Shown in pieces: positions 1 to 8,100 of a stretch of 25,596 nucleotides of DNA. A model generated the notes under the pieces. It was not told the DNA's origin and did no database searches. It saw only the letters and a program-made list of their open reading frames with translations. The position numbers and the translations under genes are program-made. The stretch is from Paulinella micropora. Its lineage: Eukaryota; Cercozoa; Imbricatea; Euglyphida; Paulinellidae. Where the stretch lies: positions 265,001-290,596 of the forward strand of contig WBZZ01006747.1 of the NCBI GenBank assembly GCA_019918135.1. Reading direction: 5' to 3'. Positions within the stretch are counted from its first letter, which is position 1; the number at the start of each line of letters is the position of its first letter.

Positions 1-1074
1 CCGTCACGAGAGTTAGCAACCCAGACCTGGGAAGTAACAAACCATTTCACATCCTTCCTAGCCAAAGGTCGATTTCCCGTACTGCGATGTTTGCTGGCCA
101 TCGGAGGTATTGATCTGTCTGAGCAAGGGGATATCATGCAGAACGGTATTCACATGGTGGTTGCAACCCCGGGCCGGCTTTTGTCGCTGCTCAAGCAAAA
201 GAAAATCAACTGCGACCTCTGCAAGTACCTGTGCTTGGACGAGGCTGACCGCCTGATCGATCTGGGCTTCGAGGAAGACATGCGCACCCTCTTCGACTAC
301 TTCAAGGAGCAGTACCAGACCGTGCTGTTCTCTGCCACCATGCCCAAGAAGATCCAGGACTTTGCTCTGCAGTCCATGGTGAAGCCCGTGGTGGTCAACG
401 TGGGCCGTGCTGGCGCGGCTAACCTCGACGTGATCCAGGAGGTGGAGTACGTGAAGCCCGAAGCCAAGATCGTTTACTTGCTGGAGTGTCTGCAGAAAAC
501 TCCGCCACCAGTCCTGGTGTTCGCATCCAACACACAGGCCGTGGACGACATCCACGAGTACTTGCTGCTCAAGGGGGTTGATACTGTGGCGGTGCATGGA
601 AGCAAGGACCAGAACGAACGGTTAGAGGCCGTCAAATTATTCAAGGAAGGCAAGAGGGATGTGCTAGTAGCTACCGACGTCGCGTCTAAGGGGCTGGATT
701 TCCCGAACGTGCAGCATGTCATCAATTATGACATGCCGAAAGAGATCGAAGACTATGTGCACAGGATCGGGCGCACGGGTCGTTGTGGTAAAACGGGTGT
801 GGCGACGTCTTTCATCAACCGCGAGTGTGACGAAACACTGCTGCTGGACTTGAAGCACCTGCTCATTGAAGCCAAACAGAAGGTACCTCCGGTGCTCCAA
901 ACGCTGCATGACCCGACCGAACTGTACGTCAACGTGGATGGGATCAAAGGGTGTGCCTATTGTGGTGGTCTGGGCCACCGTCTGGTGGAATGCCCCAAGC
1001 TGCTGGCGGCCAACAAAGGCAGCAGCCACGACAAGCACGTGTTCGGTTACGATACAATCGAATCGCACGTGTAA
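1..1074 (+). CDS. DDX41: DDX41/Abstrakt-like DEAD-box RNA helicase, 3' part (357 codons visible)
   Basis: ATP-dependent RNA helicase of the DDX41 (Abstrakt) family, a nuclear protein linked to the spliceosome in other eukaryotes. The frame is open from base 1, so the 5' part lies outside the window; the first visible residues PSRELA are helicase motif Ia. Visible residues then show TPGR (Ib), DEAD at about 80-83 (bases 238-249), SAT at 111-113 (bases 331-339), the family-typical run [14 protein letters not shown] segment, the [10 protein letters not shown] block and HRIGRTGR (motif VI, 254-261, bases 760-783). A C-terminal CCHC zinc knuckle, C318-x2-C321-x4-H326-x4-C331, separates DDX41 from most other DEAD-box proteins. 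TAA stop at 1072-1074. No intron interrupts the visible 1.07 kb. It is the only ordinary cellular gene I can identify here and the only clear + strand gene. The family call is firm; the species ortholog name is inferred. Confidence 0.95.
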   Translation, partial: PSRELATQTWEVTNHFTSFLAKGRFPVLRCLLAIGGIDLSEQGDIMQNGIHMVVATPGRLLSLLKQKKINCDLCKYLCLDEADRLIDLGFEEDMRTLFDYFKEQYQTVLFSATMPKKIQDFALQSMVKPVVVNVGRAGAANLDVIQEVEYVKPEAKIVYLLECLQKTPPPVLVFASNTQAVDDIHEYLLLKGVDTVAVHGSKDQNERLEAVKLFKEGKRDVLVATDVASKGLDFPNVQHVINYDMPKEIEDYVHRIGRTGRCGKTGVATSFINRECDETLLLDLKHLLIEAKQKVPPVLQTLHDPTELYVNVDGIKGCAYCGGLGHRLVECPKLLAANKGSSHDKHVFGYDTIESHV

Positions 1075-1255
1075 GGCTGAGACTGGTGAATCTTTTCAGT
1101 ACGCACTTTTTTTTTTTTTATTTTTTTTTTTAATAATTTTGTTATTATTATTATTTTTTTTTTTTGGTCGGTCGTATTTTGTGCTTTATATATTAATGTT
1201 ATCAATACTATAAATTTCTTCAATTTGTTTGAGCAAAAAGTGCTGGATGAGTAGT

Positions 1256-1299
<44 letters not shown>

Positions 1300-2103
1300 G
1301 CAAGCACTGTTTTACATTCAGCTTATTGATTAAATAGATTCTTATAATCAGACTAAACTGACCAAGAAATAATTACCATACCTAGTAATCATTATGGTAT
1401 GATTCTGAGAGTCACATATATAATTGTGTTAATACAGAGTACTGATTTGTTGAAAGGTCACGGTCCGAATTATTCAGTACTACGATATTTCAAGTACCGG
1501 TAAAAGTCTTTCAGCGGGAAAATAATGAGGCTTGATATTAATCAAATACAGGTATTAGATGATACCTAAAGTAAGTCGAAAGCCGCCTGCCTTCTGTGGC
1601 TGCAGTGGTATTAATAACCTTGTCAGTTGCCGCGGCCGGCACACTTGAGTCGTCAAGGCAGGACTGAGGGGACGGTGACTGCCCGCAGTGGCAAAAGGGC
1701 CGGCCGGTCACTATTAATATAAATAGTAAAAGGCTGAGCCTCCGGCCGGTACCAGGTAGCTGTTAGTCTTTTAAGTAATCATGATCAAGTTATTAATAAC
1801 GGGTGACACAAACTCTATAAAATTTGATGTTTTTCTTTTTTTTTTTTTAAGTTCAAGGCTATCTTATAAAAAAGTTCTATCTTATAAAAAAGTTCTATTT
1901 TATAAAAAAGTTAAACTTGTTTTATACACATAACTTTTTTAATACCTTTAACTTTTTTTTATACGTTGAAGTCACTTGTGACTTTTTCCAACATCACATA
2001 TGTAGTTAGCTCCTTCTTAATATCCGTGGCAACTTTCAAATGTAAATAAAGTTTTGCCTTCTTCTTATTATTCTTCTTCTTTTTTTTTCAAATTTTTTTC
2101 AAA

Positions 2104-2145
<42 letters not shown>

Positions 2146-2265
2146 TTGTTGTTGGACATTGTTGTGAAATATAATATTTTAATATTGAACTTCAATGTGG
2201 CAAAAGGATTTTATATGAAATTTAGTACAAGACGTTGTGGCAAAACTTACCTCAACATCAACCTT
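1075..2265. other. AT-rich intergenic spacer with poly-T tracts and a GC-rich island
   Basis: No gene is supported. Homopolymeric T tracts lie at about 1108-1163, 1259-1296 and 2109-2144, with a short one near 1841. A three-fold tandem repeat (about 17-18 bp, containing CTTATAAAAAAG-like units) lies at about 1857-1911. A GC-rich patch at about 1575-1760 contrasts with its surroundings and holds several short palindromes, such as AGGCTGAGCCT and GGCCGGCC-like blocks. The first part must contain the 3' UTR of the helicase gene, but I cannot fix its polyadenylation site. Confidence 0.6.
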
Positions 2266-3352
2266 AAAAATTTCATGTTCGGTTGAAGCCGGCCCCAACA
2301 TTTTTGAGCGTGAAGTTCACGATTGCCCAGGAAATTCTACGGATTTTTTAGCTGAGCTGGGGAAATAACACTGGAAAAATGGTGTCAGAGGATCCTATAC
2401 ACATAACTAGTTTCTGATGTGTAAGGAAGACATAATGAATGAAGAACATAAGAATTCAGTTCACTGAGTTTCAAGGAACATATGTATATACTTTTCATTA
2501 AAATAGCATTTGTGTATGCTGAGCAATTTCAAAGTGCAAACCGGTCGTAATGAATCAAAGCAAAAATGAAAAAATCGTAATAGGAGTTGTATTGTTCATT
2601 AAATGTTGCTAGAAAGTAGTTGATTTAACTCCTATGTTCACTAGCTGATCATTCCTGACATTTTGTGGCTTATTTTTTTGTGTGTCTATTAATAAAAGTA
2701 TAAAGTCAGACTTTTTTGAAGCATGAAACTCCAGAAGGCAGTGACCTTGTGTGCATTTTCAGGAGGTCTGTGCACATGTTCTGATGCTTGGAATAGCATC
2801 ACAATAAACAAAAACATCATTTTCAACAGTAAAATTGAAAGGAGCGATGCGCCGCGGCTCTCATCGATTTTCAAAGTGATGATTTGGTCAGACATACCAT
2901 CGAAAAGTCGCTGTGTGAAATCTCCTTGTGTATTCAAATCACCAAGGACAGGCTTTGTGAATTTTCGTGTATTAAGTATACAAATAGATTTAGACATTCT
3001 ATAGTCCTATACAAACTAATTTCTAATTACAAAACATAACTTTCCATTTTTTCATTGCAAAACTTGAAATGCCACCAAACACCAAGTAAGTTTGTCGTAC
3101 AGAAGAGGAATTTTATTGAACAAATTTGTACAAGTGTTTTTGAACTAGTATCCTATTGAACTATCAAAAGCGAAGACCACCAAAGATACAAGGAGCTACA
3201 AATATCAACAACGAAAACGAGTGCACAGACACCATTTTTGACCTGGGAAATTTCACGACCTCTTCCAAAAATCAACACCGCAAAAATCGGTCAAAAATTG
3301 GTCACTGCAGTATAAAAAAGTGAGGGCCGGCTTGAACAACATGCATTTTTTA
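2266..3352. repeat. Possible degenerate DNA transposon or MITE bounded by imperfect inverted repeats
   Basis: The segment at about 2266-2298 and the reverse complement of about 3322-3352 align with few differences around a shared core AAGCCGGCCC preceded by a CATGTT-like block. Further inward, AAAAATGGTGTC at about 2375-2388 again has its reverse complement at about 3228-3240. This looks like long degenerate terminal and subterminal inverted repeats spanning about 1.09 kb. Two overlapping opposite-strand open frames of about 90-100 codons lie inside (2689-3004), but I recognise neither and do not call them genes. No target-site duplication could be fixed by eye. Confidence 0.4.
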
Positions 3353-3546
3353 TGTCAAAAAGGGGCTGCGATCTAGTTCTGAACCACAAGCTTTCAAAAA
3401 AAAAGTAAAGCTGTAGATAGAAAGATCACAACTTAAACTACTCCCCACACTAGTTTCCAGTGATTTTTATTAACATGTGTCATAGTGCTTTTTTAAAAAA
3501 ACCTTACTGAAACAAAACGTATTCTCTTTAAATATGCAGTGTGTAA
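3353..3546. other. AT-rich spacer
   Basis: No coding signal. It contains the left arm (3437-3450) of a 14-bp inverted repeat described separately. Confidence 0.5.
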
Positions 3547-3590
3547 TCAATTAATAACATAACATTGATATTTTTTGTGTGGGGAGTAGT
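3437..3590. repeat. 14-bp perfect inverted repeat pair next to the transposase relic
   Basis: ACTACTCCCCACAC at 3437-3450 is the exact reverse complement of GTGTGGGGAGTAGT at 3577-3590, 126 bases apart. The right arm overlaps the end of the decayed transposase reading frame. It may be a remnant of the transposon end or a hairpin; no matching partner was seen beyond the upstream end of the transposase. Confidence 0.5.
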
Positions 3591-4240
3591 AGTTCAATAT
3601 CTGTATTAGTAAAGAAAAAAAAAACTCTAAGCAAGTTCCACACGCAAATCCCCTCAAAGTCTCCTCCCGAAAGGAACCAAAACCTCTGTGCGCACGGATA
3701 TAGCGCTTCACATTCTGAAAGACTAACTCAAGGGGCATGAGCTCCTGCCAATAGGCAGGCACACGTACATATGTCACTCCCACAACAGCAAACAACATAT
3801 TCTGCAAATCAGCTACCTCTGCTGCCCCGTGAATTTTTGCATTATCCACCACGAGAATATCGCCCTCCCGCAAATAGCAATTGTGACATGCATCAACAAG
3901 CGACTCAAAATAATCTATTCCATCATAATTTTGAACCCTCCCTGATAGACAACAGTGCTAGGCTAGTCATGTATGTAAAGCTAAAGGACGTCCTAGCTGC
4001 CTCTGACATGTGCCTAGACCTAGTCACTCTCTCCCCCCGCGGGGCCCGGCAATACCGTCAACGACTACACTCTGCAAAACAAACATGCATGCGACCTCTG
4101 TGCAAACAAATGGACATACAAATTACCCCAATTTTCGAAATGGGACTCATCCAAGTACTGCAATCGAGACGGATCCTGTTGCCGCACCCAAGACACAAAA
4201 TCCATGGCATAGAGTAAATATGCACAGTGTACTTATCGGG
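3547..4240 (-). pseudogene. Decayed DDE transposase (IS630/Tc1-mariner-like)
   Basis: This is the remnant of a cut-and-paste transposase with an RNase-H-like DDE catalytic core. The first catalytic aspartate sits in LQYLDESHFE, with its GAT codon at 4149-4151. The frame then breaks (TGA soon after, with a shift into a VVVDGIAGPRGG-like stretch). It resumes from about 3957 with a segment leading to GDILVVDNAKIH (second catalytic D, near 3840-3860) and then PAYWQELMPLELVF, where QELMPLE stands for the family's usual PELNPIE (third acidic residue). The last part is open from about 3957 to the stop at 3547. At least one frameshift and a stop at 3958-3960 separate the D-bearing segments, so it is not functional. 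The upstream DNA-binding part is not recognisable. Origin as a eukaryotic IS630-like transposon is inferred from the motifs. Confidence 0.8.
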
Positions 4241-4417
4241 ATTAGTACTAGTGACAGACGCCTTTTGGAGTGTCCAGCAAAAAACATTGGTTCTGATCCG
4301 TGATACTCTCTTTCCCCCGGCTCCATGAGCACCCGACTCTAACTATTGGCATGGACCCCCCCCCCCCAAAAAAAGGGGGGGGGGGGAAGCGAAAGAGAAA
4401 TAAAGAGAAGAGCAATC
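4241..4417. other. Spacer between transposase relic and retroelement block
   Basis: No gene seen. It contains the C12-A7-G12 hairpin, followed by a purine-rich stretch leading into the first (AAT)n tract. Confidence 0.5.
4356..4386. repeat. Perfect homopolymer hairpin: C12, A7 loop, G12
   Basis: Twelve C residues (4356-4367), seven A (4368-4374) and twelve G (4375-4386) form a perfect 12-bp G:C inverted repeat with an all-A loop. The order C-A-G means a transcript of either strand could fold it. Confidence 0.95.
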
Positions 4418-4478
<61 letters not shown>

Positions 4479-4491
4479 TATATATATATAT
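4418..4491. repeat. (AAT)n then (TA)n: 3' tail of element E1
   Basis: About 58 bp of pure AAT repeat, followed by TA repeats (4476-4491). On the minus strand it follows the 3' end of E1 as (TA)n then (TTA)n, in the position of a LINE/SINE microsatellite tail. Confidence 0.9.
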
Positions 4492-5107
4492 TGATCTGTC
4501 ATGGCTGAGCCCGAGGGCCATGCGCCTCCATCCCTCGACCCAACAGGGACTACAGTGAGTATGTTGGGGAGGGAAGAGTGACTCAAACCATCCTGCATAG
4601 AAGGCCCCAAAAGGAAGTCCCTACTACCCGCACAGTGTCGGGTACCTTGCAGGAAATCAACTACAAATGATTGATCTTCCCCGAGTGAGAGTTCCACAAG
4701 ACTGGGTAGGTCCCGCATGGAGGTACTCACAGGGGTAGCAGATATTTCATGCGGTCTGCCAGCGCATGAGGACGTTTTGTGGTAAGTGTCTGGGACGCCT
4801 CGAAACCCGTCACCACCCCTAGATCGCGGAATGTAAATACCCCCTTGATCCCACGTGGTGTATGTCTTATTAAAAACAACACAACGACATGGCCTCGGAA
4901 CCAACGCAACAACATAGCTCGGAACCCACATCGACATAGCCTCGGAACCCACACAACAACAGAGCCTCGGAACCAACACAACAACATAGCCTCGGAACCA
5001 ACACAACAACATAGCCTCGGAGCCAACACAACGACATAGCCTCGAAACCAGTGGGAAGAGGCCCAACCACCTCCTCTACCCGTGGGGTGCCATACTGTGC
5101 ACCCCTC
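4492..5107 (-). mobile_element. Short non-autonomous retroelement E1 with internal minisatellite
   Basis: About 616 bp lie between two (AAT)n tracts. On the minus strand the 3' end reads GATGGAGGCGCATGG then GGCTCAGCCATGACAGA, a variant of the 3' signal shared by the SINEs and LINEs here, before the tail. The 5' half (4878-5048) is a 25-bp minisatellite. The 5' end abuts the (AAT)n tail of LINE-1, so it is placed as an insertion into that tail. An open frame of about 200 codons runs through it because the repeats lack stops; I do not consider it a gene. Confidence 0.65.
4878..5048. repeat. 25-bp minisatellite, about 7 units
   Basis: Imperfect tandem copies of CCTCGGAACCAACACAACAA plus CATAG. 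Units vary by single bases or short indels. The core GGAACC...AACATAG is also found in the 29-bp minisatellite at 11179-11352. Confidence 0.9.
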
Positions 5108-5108
5108 C

Positions 5109-5144
<36 letters not shown>
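5108..5144. repeat. (AAT)n: 3' tail of LINE-1
   Basis: Twelve or so AAT units between the 5' end of E1 and the 3' end of LINE-1. The LINE-1 stop codon is only 10 nt away. Confidence 0.9.
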
Positions 5145-5154
5145 GACTTATCAG

Positions 5155-8100
5155 TCAATTGGCTTTTGATCCTGTCGGACATGTGCCTCCATTGGTAGCA
5201 CGGGACCGTTCGGTGACGCGGCTCCGCTCCAAAGACTCGACTGGCAGTGCAATGTGCAAATGAGCGTGCTGTGCATGTGCAAGTGGGTGCAAGGAGTGAG
5301 AGGAGTTATCTGCCGAGAAGAAGTCCGCGACGCTGCGCTGACCTCCACCTACAACAGATCTAGCCAGACATTCTACCTGACTAGGCCTTCCCCTCCTTCT
5401 ACCCACCTCCTGAACGACCGTGAGGTCGATCACCTCCTCCTCCTCCTCCGCTCCCTCTGCCTCCCTGGTCTGCGCCTCCAACTCCTCCCACTCCTTCCAG
5501 ATGGTGGCAACAAACCTTCCTAACTCCTCCTCCACCTCTTCTGGGACAGGGATAAACAAAACGCCGAGCATCGCCGCCATCTTTTTATCCTCCCCCTTCA
5601 GCCATTCCTCTTTGAAGAGCCTCATCTCCTCCTCTGCCTCCCGCAGTTCCCTGTGATAAAGCCCTCCTCGATTCAGCATGAGGGGCTGCCGGGCTTGCGC
5701 CTCATCGATAAACTTAAACAGTGCCTCACGAGAGCTCGCAAACGTTGGGCAATGCAGCAGGAAGTGACGTAACGACTCGTTAACCTCAGTGCCACACAAG
5801 GCGAAACAGCTTGAGCAGTCCGGCGAGCATGAGCCAAATTTGGATCGGTAGAGGCGAAGGCGATTGTTGCAGCTCAACAATCGCCTTCTGATAAGGTTGT
5901 GACTTCCCCCCTCCAGCGCCCGCCAACGTGGGAAAGCAGAGCGGGAAGACATCTGGCTAAGCAGCACCCTAAGCCCATCAGAGGGCTTAGCCTGCCGCTC
6001 CCAGCCAGCTACTTCCTGCCGGACAGACCATTGCTTTACCACCTCGTTCCAGTTCGCCAGAGCGGCCCGCCAGTCCTTATCATCTACCGTGCCATCTTCG
6101 TTCACGACCCGCTTGAGCGCATCCAAGCCCTCCCGCAGCCTGTGATCTGCTAAGATCAAATTTTCCGTATCTTCCTTCCATTTGCACCGACCCGTGTTGT
6201 AAAGCCTGCGTGTTAGCGCTGTGTTGCCCAGTAGCTCGATGCGCCCTAGGAACCGAAGCCGGGCCGCCTTGGCAAGGATGCTAAAACTCGGCGTGCGGCC
6301 TAAACCCCTGGTGATGCAGCCGCTTGTGCGCGTACCAACACCCAAGATGACCCGCAGGGGCGCTACCAACGCGCCCTCCAGCTTACTCAGCTTGTTGGCG
6401 CCCGGCAGATCCCAAAAAGCCGATGCGTAAAGCAACTTTGCGCCAACCATTTGCTGCCAATTCATCAGCCGAAGACGCACAAGAACTTCATGGGCAATCC
6501 AGAGGGGGTAGCAGGCAGCCGTTCCCGCTACAGTGATTTCCGCCGCCCGCTTCGCTTGCGGTTTATCGGAGAGGGTGTCCGTGAGCAGAACTCCCAGGTA
6601 TTTGTAGTGGTCGGTGACGTTGAGAACCTTGCCCCGGAACCTCACGCATGGGGGCGACTTTTTTGACTTGGCGTGCCCGTATATCGGCATGACTTCCGTC
6701 TTGCCTGGTTTCAGGTTGATTTCAAGCCGATAGTCCTCCACGAATGTCGCCACGACATTTACAATCTGTTGAAGCTCCGTGACACTATGCGCAATTACCG
6801 CAACGTCGTCGGCGTAAAGCAGGGTCCGTATGTCTTCGATGCGGTTGAGGTCCTCGATCTCCAACTCTTTCGCGATTCGGACCGTTAGCTCATCCATGAA
6901 GACGTTGAACAGCGACGGTGACAACGGCGACCCTTGCTGAACTCCCATCTCTTCCAGCACTTCACCAGTGAGTTCGCCATCGACTAGCACTCGCGATGAC
7001 GTTCTTCGGCAAAAACGCCGCAGAATGCGATAGAACTTGCCCTGTACCCCCATCTGGGTTAGCCTCTGAAACAACCCGGCCCGCCAAACCGTAGGGAATG
7101 CCTTTCTCAGATCCACGAACAAAACGAAAGAACGGAGGCCAGCTTGTTGTCTAAGGCGCAGACGCTCCTTAAGGACAAAGATCTGGTCCCCCGTACTACG
7201 TTTTGGCCGGAACCCACCCTGCTCTGGGCGAAGCCTGCCCGGCTGATCGATGAAAGCCGTAAGCCTCGCCGCCATAAGGGACAGATACATCTTACCCAGA
7301 CAGCTCAGGATCGCGATGTCTCTCCAATTTTCCGGATCGGTTGGGTCGCCTCCTTTTGGGATGTTGACGATAATCGCTTTGCCCCAGTCGCTGGGGGTGT
7401 ATTCGCACGATTTCAACCAGTTGAAGAAGCGCACCAGAAAGCTCACAATCCGCGTGCCTCCGTACTTGAGCATCTCGTTCTTGATCTTATCCGGTGAGCA
7501 CGCTTTGTGATTCTGGAGATTTTCCTGGCAGAGCTCCACTTCCTTCTCGGTGTAATCATAGTCCAGCGGGCCCGTCTCAGTCCGGATCTCCTCGGCTTGC
7601 GCCATGGCCTCGAATTGGTCGCGCAGGTTGTCGTTATACTGGAAGGTTTCGCGGGCCTTCCGCTCGGGCTCAATCCGCGCTGCTTCCTCATCAGAACCGA
7701 CTTCCTCTACACATGCATCCTCCAAAAACTGGTTTTCTTTGGGGACCACCATACGTCGGCGGTATTCTTCCCATTCTTGTAGTTTTTCCCGGAGTGTGCA
7801 TGCCAGAGTGCCATCGGGCTTCCGAACAGGAGCAGAAGCGTTCGACCGCCGAACCCCGCCGAAACGCTTTGACAGCTTCCAGTACGTGGCCATGGTAGCG
7901 CTCCTGAAGTTGGCAGCGGTGTCATTCTGGACCCGCTTCCACGCTTGCTCCTTCTTCTCCTTGCATAACCTTCTGACCGCCTTCCTCACTTCTTTATATC
8001 TTTGCCAGGCCTCTCGGTTGGCCTCATTCCTTCGCCAGAGGCCGTATGCCTCTCTCCGTCGCGCAATCGCTTCCCTAAGACTCTCATCAAACCATGCATT

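Noticed and set aside
1..90. Helicase gene starting at the TTG or ATG near base 90
   Set aside because: The frame is open from base 1 and encodes motif Ia (PSRELA) upstream of that point, so the gene continues left of the window.
2689..3004. Two overlapping genes of about 93 and 102 codons on opposite strands
   Set aside because: No recognisable domain and AT-rich, low-complexity context; they could be chance frames inside a transposon relic.
4416..5066. A 216-codon minus-strand gene with a cysteine/valine-rich repeat protein
   Set aside because: The repeated peptide follows from the 25-bp minisatellite, and the frame runs into the (AAT)n tail; no known domain.
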